From contig JALSPN010000277.1 in the NCBI GenBank assembly GCA_026985945.1, positions 1-22,492 on the forward strand: a stretch of DNA of 22,492 bases, given 5' to 3'. The DNA comes from Thermodesulfobacteriales bacterium (GTDB lineage Bacteria; Desulfobacterota; Thermodesulfobacteria; Thermodesulfobacteriales; Thermodesulfatatoraceae). Below the pieces are notes generated by a model. That model ran no database searches. It was not told the origin of the DNA and saw only the letters and a program-made list of their open reading frames with translations. The translations under genes and the position numbers were made by a program. The first letter of the stretch is position 1, and each line of letters starts with the position of its first letter. Of the stretch, positions 14,895 to 21,080 are shown piece by piece.

Positions 14895-15734
14895 ATGCGC
14901 TACCAGCAAATTCCTTCTTATTGTCGCCCCTGTCTGGAAAGACTGGCACGCCAGGCCATGAGTCTTGCCTGCCGCCCGGAAGAAGAAAATCTCAAAAAGG
15001 CGCTCAACTGGCTGGAAGAACTCTACAGCCCCGATATTCCACCACCGGTTATCGCCTCTCACCTCCACCGCCGTGTTAAAAAATATTGTGCCAGCAAGGA
15101 TCCATACGCCCCTCTTAAAGAAAAGGAAATAGAGATCGCCCAAAAGATGGCCAAAGTCCTTCTGCCCGCCTATCAGGGAAGTCTGAGAAAGCTCCTTTAT
15201 TTTGCCCTCCTCGGAAACGCCATCGATTTTTTCCGCCCTACTGAAGAGATAGAGAAGGCCTTAAGAGAAGGACTTAAGCTGGCCCTTGATGAGAGTGAAA
15301 AAGTGGCTCACAAACTCCAGAAGGCCTCCTCTTTTCTTTTGCTCACGGACAATGCCGGTGAGGTCTTTTTCGATCTGCCTTTGCTTTCCTACTTAAAAGA
15401 AAGGGGGCTTGAGGTCTTTTACGGGGTCAAACCCAAACCCATTCAGAATGATCTTTCTCTGCCAGACCTTGAAAGACTTAATCTTTCTCTTCCTGCAAAG
15501 GTGATCTCTACCGGGGCTGAAATGGTAGGGCTTAGTCTTTCTGAGGCCAGCAAAGAATTTAAGGAAATTTATTTCGGAGTTGATCTGGTAATGGCCAAAG
15601 GGATGGGGCATTTTGAAACCTTGAGTGCTGAACCGGGGAGGGAGATCATTTTTGCTCTCTGTGCCAAATGTGTTCCGGTAGCCCGGGCTCTTAGGGTGGA
15701 ATTGAACGATTACGTGCTTTTTGCAAAGAGATGA
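14895..15734 (+). CDS. DUF89 / ARMT1-like damage-control phosphatase family protein
   Basis: A 279-residue protein of the DUF89 fold, whose studied members are metal-dependent phosphatases acting on damaged or overflow phosphometabolites. Visible signatures are an N-terminal CxxC (Cys10, Cys13), the active-site TDNAGEVFFDLPLL (Asp152, Asn153), VKPKPIQNDLSLPDL, and the metal/substrate loop MAKGMGHFE (usually KGQGNYE or KGQGNFE), then a late CAKC (Cys256, Cys259). The two CxxC pairs mark the archaeal/bacterial stand-alone subfamily. No ribosome binding site is obvious before the ATG. It is divergent from icd, and its stop overlaps the next start (ATGA). Confidence 0.88.
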   Translation: MRYQQIPSYCRPCLERLARQAMSLACRPEEENLKKALNWLEELYSPDIPPPVIASHLHRRVKKYCASKDPYAPLKEKEIEIAQKMAKVLLPAYQGSLRKLLYFALLGNAIDFFRPTEEIEKALREGLKLALDESEKVAHKLQKASSFLLLTDNAGEVFFDLPLLSYLKERGLEVFYGVKPKPIQNDLSLPDLERLNLSLPAKVISTGAEMVGLSLSEASKEFKEIYFGVDLVMAKGMGHFETLSAEPGREIIFALCAKCVPVARALRVELNDYVLFAKR

Positions 15735-16057
15735 AAGCGAAACTACCCCCAACTTATTATTGCGCCCTAATTGCTATTCTTTATGTGTTGACCTTTGCCC
15801 TTTCTCACCTGGATGGTTACCTAACGTTGTTTTGCCTAGAGACGGGCTTTTGTGAGGAAAGAAACCCCTTCATGCGTTGGGCCATACGTATTTCTCCCCG
15901 CTTTTTCTTGTTTTTTAAGAGTTTTTTGGTGGGCGGTTTTGGTGCCATCCTTATGTTTGTAGGCCTTCGTTCCGGTAAAAAGAGCATCCTCTTCTTTTTC
16001 GGGCTCCTTTTTCTTTGTTACCTCTGGGTAATTCACTATCATTTCACAAATTTATAA
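15731..16057 (+). CDS. Small membrane protein, DUF5658-like
   Basis: A 108-residue protein with three hydrophobic segments (about 10-34, 56-80, 86-103). SHLDGYLTLFCLETGFCEERNPFMRW is followed by a Lys-containing second helix (FFKSFLVGG). The D...T...G..E.NP pattern then F..K matches the small DUF5658 family of unknown function. Its start overlaps the DUF89 stop (ATGA), so the two are probably coupled. No function can be assigned. Confidence 0.7.
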   Translation: MKAKLPPTYYCALIAILYVLTFALSHLDGYLTLFCLETGFCEERNPFMRWAIRISPRFFLFFKSFLVGGFGAILMFVGLRSGKKSILFFFGLLFLCYLWVIHYHFTNL

Positions 16058-16077
16058 AAAAATTTAAAAAGAAACTC

Positions 16078-16100
16078 AATTTCAACTTTCGAAATTTTTT
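16078..16100 (+). terminator. Weak AU-rich terminator candidate
   Basis: AATTTC (16078-16083) pairs with GAAATT (16091-16096) across a seven-base loop and runs into further Ts to 16100. The stem has only one G-C pair, so this is tentative. Confidence 0.25.
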
Positions 16101-16159
16101 AAAGTAACGAAAAGTGCTTTCCGAATTTTTTATAAAGTTCAAATGAAAAGGGAGGGGTT

Positions 16160-17014
16160 ATGTTCGAGGGAGCTGGAGCAGAGGCAGAATATATTCCCAA
16201 GGCTAAGGAAGCTGAAAGTTTTAAGGCTAGGCTTGAGGCGGAAAGAGAGGCCCTTCTTTCGGCCTGGATCGCCTTTCTTGAAATTCAGCGGGAGAAAAAA
16301 GTTCCCCTGCCGCCCCTTTATGCGGATGCCTTTTATGCTGCCACCAGGATCAAGAAGAAGAATAATTACATTTTGAACCTTCTTATCGAAGGAAAAAGCA
16401 TCTTTTCCTCGCTTCTTGACAAAATTCATCCTCAAATTGCCGAAAAACTGGGGCTTACGGAAGATCTAACCCGCATAACCAACTATATCCAGCGCATCGA
16501 AGAGCTTGAGCGGGAGCTTTCTTTTCTCAAGGAAAGCTTCTTGCGAGACCAGTTGACCGGCCTCTGGAACCAGAGCGCCCTTGAAAAGTTCTTTAACGAG
16601 GTGGTGATGCCAAACATTTTCGAGGAGGATTATCTCCTGTGTTATTTCGATTTAGACAAGTTTAAGTCTGTAAATGATTATTACGGCCACAAAATGGGTG
16701 ATAGAGTTCTGATTGCCTTTGCGAATTATTTAAAGAGGAATCTCAAGCCCAAAGATTTCCCCTGCCGGCTCCATGGAGACGAATTTTCGGCGGTGATAAT
16801 AGGGGTTACGATTGATAAGTTTCTTCCTTTTGCTGAAAGGCTATATGAAGAAGGGTTGCCCTTCAAATTTCCAGACGGGGTGCGAAAAATTACCTTTTCT
16901 ATAGGGATTACCAATGTTATCGCCTCCGACACCCTGGAAAAGGCCCTGGAGCGGGCCGATTTTTCCATGTATTGGTGTAAAGAAAATAGGGGTTTAAAGC
17001 CGGTGCGTGTCTAG
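16160..17014 (+). CDS. Diguanylate cyclase-like protein with HGDEF motif
   Basis: A 284-residue soluble protein. Residues 1-125 are helical and end in a probable coiled coil (YIQRIEELERELSFLKESF) leading into a GGDEF domain that starts at DQLTGLWN (130). FDLDKFKSVNDYYGHKMGD (163-181) supplies the metal-binding Asp and the guanine-contact Asn/Asp. The signature reads HGDEF (205-209) rather than GGDEF. The inhibitory RxxD site appears as KPKD. The domain is otherwise complete to ADFSMYWCKENRG. It may make cyclic di-GMP from two GTP or may have become a sensor or inactive form. GGGAGG precedes the ATG. Its 3' end overlaps the convergent miaA by 21 bases. Confidence 0.87.
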   Translation: MFEGAGAEAEYIPKAKEAESFKARLEAEREALLSAWIAFLEIQREKKVPLPPLYADAFYAATRIKKKNNYILNLLIEGKSIFSSLLDKIHPQIAEKLGLTEDLTRITNYIQRIEELERELSFLKESFLRDQLTGLWNQSALEKFFNEVVMPNIFEEDYLLCYFDLDKFKSVNDYYGHKMGDRVLIAFANYLKRNLKPKDFPCRLHGDEFSAVIIGVTIDKFLPFAERLYEEGLPFKFPDGVRKITFSIGITNVIASDTLEKALERADFSMYWCKENRGLKPVRV

Positions 17015-17956
17015 GAACTTGCGGGCCTCAGCAAGGATTTTTTCTTTTTCTTCCGGGCGGAACCACTTGATCTCCTGGTCTTTACGAAACCAGCTGAGTT
17101 GCCTTTTGGCATAACGCCGCGTGTCGCGCTTCATCAGTCTTACGGCTTCTTCAAAAGGCACCTGCCCTTCAAGATAGGCGATCAGGTGGCGGTAGCCGAT
17201 AGAGCGCAAGGGTTTGAGCGCGGGAGAATAACCTTTTGCCAGAAGAGTTTTTACTTCTTCCAGAAAGCCGGCTTCAAGCATCTTATCGACCCGCACATCA
17301 AGACGCCGGTAGAGTTCCTGACGGGGAAGATGGAGGCCGATCTTAAGGCAGGGATAGCGACGCCTGGCGAAGGCGTGTTCCCGGGCAAGTTCTGAGAAAC
17401 GCCTTCCCGTGGCATAAAAGACCTCAAGGGCCCTTAAGATACGAACCCTGTCGTGGGCGGAAATCCTTTGGGCGGTTTCAGGGTCTATCTTTTCAAGCTC
17501 CTTAAAGAGGACCTCAAGCCCTTCTTTTTCCAGTCTTTCTTTTAGTTTTTTTCTGATCTCAGAGACATCTCCCACCTCAAAAAGTCCGTGTAGCAGGGCC
17601 TTGAGATAAAGGCCGGTTCCCCCGGCCAGGAGGGGCTGTTTGCCTCGACGGTGAAGCTCTGCAATCGCCCGGTCCGCAAGTTCTACGAATTTGGCAGCGT
17701 TAAACTCTTCGTGAAGCTCCAGGATGCCCAGGAGATGGTGAGGGGCCCGGGCAAGCTCTTCAGGGCCTGGTTTGGCCGCCCCTATTTGCAGATGCTTATA
17801 GACCTGGATGGAATCAAAATTTATGACCTCACCATTTAGATTTTCGGCCAGAAAGCAGGCGATCTCTGTCTTTCCTACCCCGGTGGGGCCCACAACGGCG
17901 ATCAAGGGGATAGGTTTTTCATAGGCGGCGGCCCAATCTCTTTCGCACTTCTTCAA
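16994..17956 (-). CDS. miaA: tRNA dimethylallyltransferase
   Basis: Adds a dimethylallyl group to N6 of A37 in tRNAs that read codons starting with U. The protein is 320 residues. The P-loop is GPTGVGKTEIA (about 23-33), followed by NFDSIQVYKHLQIGAAKP (substrate Asp), LLAGGTGLYLKALLHGL, DRVRILRALEVFYATG and the C-terminal RSIGYRHLIAYLEG and RRYAKRQLSWFR. The start is taken as TTG at 17956, because GGAG stands eight bases upstream and no in-frame ATG precedes the P-loop. This start lies 38 bases inside mutL, so the two genes are coupled. A TTG at 17905 would begin four residues before the P-loop and is less likely. Confidence 0.95.
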   Translation of the reverse strand: MKKCERDWAAAYEKPIPLIAVVGPTGVGKTEIACFLAENLNGEVINFDSIQVYKHLQIGAAKPGPEELARAPHHLLGILELHEEFNAAKFVELADRAIAELHRRGKQPLLAGGTGLYLKALLHGLFEVGDVSEIRKKLKERLEKEGLEVLFKELEKIDPETAQRISAHDRVRILRALEVFYATGRRFSELAREHAFARRRYPCLKIGLHLPRQELYRRLDVRVDKMLEAGFLEEVKTLLAKGYSPALKPLRSIGYRHLIAYLEGQVPFEEAVRLMKRDTRRYAKRQLSWFRKDQEIKWFRPEEKEKILAEARKFLDTHRL

Positions 17957-19607
17957 GGCTTACTCTCCACTTAAAAGGGCGCCCGTGAGGGCAGTGTTCA
18001 AGCTTCCTTTCCCGAGTCTCCTGGTAAAGTTTAAGGATCTCCTCAGAAGGAGGGAAGTCTCCCGCCTTTTTGGCGGCCTTGCAGGCCAGAGACGCCAGGA
18101 CATCTTCAAGGAGTTTCCCTGAGGGGCCTTCCTCCAGGAATTGTTCAAGGGCCTTTAAACTCTGAAGCCCAAGGATGGCCGGAACAGCCCTCAAAAGGAC
18201 CTCTCCCGGAGAAAAAAACTCAATCTCAAAGCCAAGTCTTTCAAGGAGAGAAAGATTTTCCTCAAGTCTTTCAAAAGCTCTGCCGGAAAGATGGAGGGCT
18301 TCGGCCTTAAGAAGCCTCTGGGAGGTGATCTTTCCCTTCCTGGCAAGGTCTTCTTTTAGCTTTTCGAAAAGGAGCCGTTCCTGGGCGGCGTGAAAGTCAA
18401 AGAAGATAATTTCCTCTCCTTCTTTCAAAATAAAAAATTCCTCCCCTAAAGGAGCCAGGACTTTTGCTTTCTCAGCAGAAAAAAGTTTGGGAGTGGTTCC
18501 AAAAGGAACTTCAGGCTCTTTTACCCTGAAGGAAAATTGATCCCAGAGTTCTTCTTTTTCGTCTGCCTGCTCCTGAAGGGGCAGATCTTCAGGTGGGGAA
18601 GGGTCTTCTCTTTTTATGCTGATGCTTGGTGAGAAGAATTTTTCAAGCAGCGTCTTGACCAGGGAAAAGACTCTGGCTTCTTCCCGGAAGCGGACTTCCC
18701 ACTTGGCAGGATGAACATTTACATCTACAAGCTCAGGAGATACTTCAAGCACCAGCAGAAGGGCAGGATATTTCCCTCGCGGAAAAAAGGACTTTAAGGC
18801 CTCGTTTGTGGCTGCAGCGAGCAGACGATCTTTCACAATACGATTGTTCACCAGAAAGTAATAATGCCTGGCGGTGGGAAAACCTGGTTCCTGAGGGCTT
18901 ATGATGGCCCTTAGACGATAAGGCCCTTCTTCACAAACTTCTTCAAGCAGGGCCTCTTTTTTGAGCCCGGAGACCTTGGCCAGAAGCCCTTTTCTCCCCT
19001 CAGCGCTTCGATACCGGAAGGCTTCTTTGCCTGCAAGAGAAAGCGAAAGATTAACCTGTGGGTTTTCAAAAGCTAGAAGCTTTACGATTTCAGAGATCCT
19101 GGCTGCTTCCGCCCGGGGGCTTTTGAGAAAGGCCTTACGCGCCGGCACGTTGCTGAAAAGGCCACAGACTTCCACCACGGTGCCAGGGGCAAGCCCCCTT
19201 TCCGTAAAAGAGACGAATTTTCCGTAACGGATGCGAACCTTGCCCCCGATAAGGGCTCCACGGGCACGAGAAGAGATGTTAAGTTCTGAGACCGCCGCAA
19301 TACTTGCCAGGGCTTCTCCTCGAAAACCCCAGGTCCTGATCTTAAGAAGGTCTTCTTCCCGGTGAATTTTGCTGGTGGCATGGGGAAGATAGCATCTTTT
19401 GAGGTCTTCTGGTTCCATCCCGCAGCCATCGTCCCGCACCCGGATGAGCGAAAGCCCCCCTTCCCAGACCTCGACCTGGACATTTTTAGCCCCGGCATCA
19501 AAGGCGTTTTCACAGAGCTCTTTGACCACCGAAGCCGGCCTTTCGATGACTTCTCCAGCGGCAATCTTGCGGGCAATATTTTCCGGAAGAATCTGAATTC
19601 TGGGCAT
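17919..19607 (-). CDS. mutL: DNA mismatch repair protein MutL
   Basis: Links mismatch recognition by MutS to strand incision. The N-terminal GHKL ATPase shows ENAFDAGA (ENSLDAGA in most homologues), RDDGCGM, HATSKI, TWGFRGEALASIAAVS and GTVVEVCGLFSNVPARKAFLK, and NVHPAKWEVRF closes the transducer domain. The C-terminal region carries DFHAAQERLLFE, matching the endonuclease motif DQHAxxExxxxE except for Gln to Phe, plus LACKAA and CPHGRP, so this is an incising-type MutL. From the ATG at 19607 it is 562 residues; AGGTGG lies nine bases upstream. An in-frame TTG at 19613 is less likely. It overlaps miaA downstream. No mutS is seen in the window. Confidence 0.95.
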   Translation of the reverse strand: MPRIQILPENIARKIAAGEVIERPASVVKELCENAFDAGAKNVQVEVWEGGLSLIRVRDDGCGMEPEDLKRCYLPHATSKIHREEDLLKIRTWGFRGEALASIAAVSELNISSRARGALIGGKVRIRYGKFVSFTERGLAPGTVVEVCGLFSNVPARKAFLKSPRAEAARISEIVKLLAFENPQVNLSLSLAGKEAFRYRSAEGRKGLLAKVSGLKKEALLEEVCEEGPYRLRAIISPQEPGFPTARHYYFLVNNRIVKDRLLAAATNEALKSFFPRGKYPALLLVLEVSPELVDVNVHPAKWEVRFREEARVFSLVKTLLEKFFSPSISIKREDPSPPEDLPLQEQADEKEELWDQFSFRVKEPEVPFGTTPKLFSAEKAKVLAPLGEEFFILKEGEEIIFFDFHAAQERLLFEKLKEDLARKGKITSQRLLKAEALHLSGRAFERLEENLSLLERLGFEIEFFSPGEVLLRAVPAILGLQSLKALEQFLEEGPSGKLLEDVLASLACKAAKKAGDFPPSEEILKLYQETRERKLEHCPHGRPFKWRVSLEEVRKRLGRRL

Positions 19608-19672
19608 TTCCAAAGGCCACCTTACTTATTAAGTTCGCAATATTAATGAGAGCATTAAAGGTCTGAATCATA

Positions 19673-19715
19673 GGATCCGTTCCCATTTTTCGTTCCGAAA
19701 AATGGGAACGGATCC
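19673..19715. repeat. Perfect 20-bp-stem hairpin between mutL and the psiE-like gene
   Basis: GGATCCGTTCCCATTTTTCG (19673-19692) is exactly complementary to 19696-19715 around a three-base loop TTC. It lies 65 bases upstream of the mutL start and 57 upstream of the divergent gene start. There is no T-run after either side, so it is not a standard terminator. It looks like an interspersed palindromic repeat or a protein-binding cruciform. Confidence 0.8.
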
Positions 19716-19772
19716 CAAAAGACAATGTTACCTTAACCCAGTAATATAAAATTTTTCGAAGGAAAGTCGAAG

Positions 19773-20222
19773 ATGCCCGGAAGTTTCCTGAACGAATGGC
19801 GCACCTTAACGCTTTATGAAAAATTTGAACAGGTGGTAACTTTTATCCTTACCGCTATCATTGCCTGCGTAATAGCCATCGCTCTTGTCAATCTGATAAG
19901 AGAAACTGTTATTCTCGTTCTGGAACGGGGCCTTGATCCGCTGGATCACAAGGTCTTTCAAAAGATTTTTGGCATGATCATGACCCTTCTTATCGCATTG
20001 GAATTCAAGCATTCCATCTTGAAAGTGAGTTTGCGCAAAGAAGGCATCGTGCAGATCAAGACGGTTATTCTGATAGCCCTTCTGGCCCTGGTGCGAAAAT
20101 TTATCATCATAGATTTTAAGGCTATCACTCCGGCCAAACTGGCGGCCCTTGCCTTTGCCGTTTTAGTTCTGGGTGGGATATACTGGCTTCTGCGTGAACA
20201 ATATCTCAGGTATCGAGAATGA
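19773..20222 (+). CDS. PsiE-like integral membrane protein
   Basis: A 149-residue membrane protein with four hydrophobic segments and the family-type pattern LYEKFEQVVTFILTAI, then DPLDHKVFQKIFGMIMTLLIALEFKHSIL and the conserved ALVRKFIIIDFK. This resembles the phosphate-starvation-inducible PsiE family of uncharacterised inner-membrane proteins. GAAGGAAAG precedes the ATG. Its stop overlaps the lptE start (ATGA). No phosphate-regulator binding box could be recognised upstream. The name describes the family and does not prove a phosphate response here. Confidence 0.8.
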   Translation: MPGSFLNEWRTLTLYEKFEQVVTFILTAIIACVIAIALVNLIRETVILVLERGLDPLDHKVFQKIFGMIMTLLIALEFKHSILKVSLRKEGIVQIKTVILIALLALVRKFIIIDFKAITPAKLAALAFAVLVLGGIYWLLREQYLRYRE

Positions 20223-20731
20223 GGCGCTTTTTAAGCCTTTTTATTCTCCTTCTTTTTTTGGCAAGTTGTGGATATCAGCTTGAGGGGCGCCCGACGGCCT
20301 TTTCCCCCTCCTGGCAGACCATTTACGTGCCGGTCTGGGAAAACCCCACCTCTGACATCAGGTTTGGAGAGATTATGGCAGAGGCCTTAAGGGAGAGGAT
20401 AGAGCTTGCCGGTGATCTTCGCCTGGCTCCCCCTGAAAAGGCGGACCTCATCCTCAAGGGTAAGATCCTCTCTGTTTACGTGGGCGGCCTTTCCTTTGAC
20501 GAATACACCCAGACGCTTGAGCGCCGGGTCTCGGTAAGGGCCACCGCAGAGCTTGTGGATCGCAAGGGGCATGTAATCTGGCGCAATACCAATATTTATC
20601 GCTACGAGGATTATCCGGTAGTGCGGGAGATAGCGGGAGAGGAAATAGACCCCGGGCGGGAGATAGCCCTTAAAAAAATAAGCCGTGACCTTGCCGAAAT
20701 AATTTATCATCAGATAACTGCTGCTTTTTAG
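20219..20731 (+). CDS. lptE: LPS-assembly lipoprotein LptE
   Basis: The outer-membrane lipoprotein that plugs the LptD channel in lipopolysaccharide export. The N-terminus is a lipoprotein signal with lipobox LASC (Cys17 as lipidated residue), directly followed by GYQLEGR, the typical GYxL start of LptE. Then come a beta-rich WQTIYVPVWENPTSD, RFGEIMAEALRERIE, ADLILKGKILSVYV, and a C-terminal helix ending IYHQITAAF. The 170-residue length suits the family. It overlaps the psiE-like stop and ends just before a strong terminator. Its presence implies a lipopolysaccharide-bearing outer membrane. Confidence 0.88.
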   Translation: MRRFLSLFILLLFLASCGYQLEGRPTAFSPSWQTIYVPVWENPTSDIRFGEIMAEALRERIELAGDLRLAPPEKADLILKGKILSVYVGGLSFDEYTQTLERRVSVRATAELVDRKGHVIWRNTNIYRYEDYPVVREIAGEEIDPGREIALKKISRDLAEIIYHQITAAF

Positions 20732-20736
20732 AAAAA

Positions 20737-20790
20737 TTTTAAGCGGAGGCCGGGGATTTCTGAAGTCGTCCCCAAAGCCTCCACTTAAAA
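20737..20790. terminator. Bidirectional terminator between lptE and the rubredoxin gene
   Basis: TTTTAAG-C-GGAGGC (20737-20750) pairs with GCCTCC-A-CTTAAAA (20777-20790), extended inward by GGGGA/TCCCC. A/T tracts flank both sides, so it can end the plus-strand lptE transcript and the minus-strand rubredoxin transcript, whose stop is at 20796. Confidence 0.75.
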
Positions 20791-20795
20791 CCAGA

Positions 20796-20957
20796 TTAAC
20801 CTAAAGGCTTAAAAGCCGCTTTGGGGGCCCCACAGGAAGGGCAAGTCCAGTCCTCCGGAAGTTCCTCAAAAGGGGTGCCGGGAGGGATGTTCCGTGAAGG
20901 ATCTCCCTTCTCCGGATCATAAATGTAGCCGCACATCTGACATTGATATTTTTTCAT
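20796..20957 (-). CDS. Rubredoxin
   Basis: A 53-residue electron carrier with one iron held by four cysteines. It reads [19 protein letters not shown] at the start, and [13 protein letters not shown] near the end. The CxxCG pairs (Cys6, Cys9 and Cys39, Cys42), the GYIYDP and the [13 protein letters not shown] core are all canonical. AAGGAGG stands six bases before the ATG. In anaerobes such proteins pass electrons to oxygen- or superoxide-reducing enzymes, among other partners; none is adjacent here. It is a single-gene unit with its own terminator, divergent from dnaE. Confidence 0.95.
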   Translation of the reverse strand: MKKYQCQMCGYIYDPEKGDPSRNIPPGTPFEELPEDWTCPSCGAPKAAFKPLG

Positions 20958-20986
20958 TTTGATCCTCCTTCCGTTTTTAGATAAAA

Positions 20987-21013
20987 ACTAAATTAGAAAC
21001 TAAATTTAGTCAA
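20987..21013 (-). promoter_or_regulatory. Palindromic operator-like site at the rubredoxin promoter
   Basis: ACTAAATTTAGT (20999-21010) is a perfect 12-base palindrome, preceded by a near copy ACTAAATTAG (20987-20996) in direct orientation. On the minus strand TTGACT (21013-21008), a fair -35 box, overlaps the palindrome. With a 17-base spacer the -10 would be TAGTTT (20990-20985), which is weak. The overlap suggests a repressor site. Confidence 0.45.
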
Positions 21014-21024
21014 TAAAAATTTTC

Positions 21025-21053
21025 TTGAGTCCTCATAGGCTTCGGGGTATCTT
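21025..21053 (+). promoter_or_regulatory. Candidate promoter for dnaE
   Basis: TTGAGT (21025-21030), a 17-base spacer and TATCTT (21048-21053), about 27 bases before the dnaE ATG, which has GGAGGT at 21071-21076. Confidence 0.4.
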
Positions 21054-21080
21054 TGGAAAGAAGCATCCAGGGAGGTGGCG

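Noticed and set aside
16100..16127. A sigma-28-like promoter (TAAAGTAA, then TTCCGAAT) ahead of the GGDEF gene
   Set aside because: Spacing and the second half fit the consensus poorly, and the AT-rich context makes chance matches likely.
19718..19750. A promoter for the psiE-like gene (AAGACA, then TAATAT)
   Set aside because: The -35 part is weak, and the AT-rich sequence offers several equal -10 choices, so no call was made.
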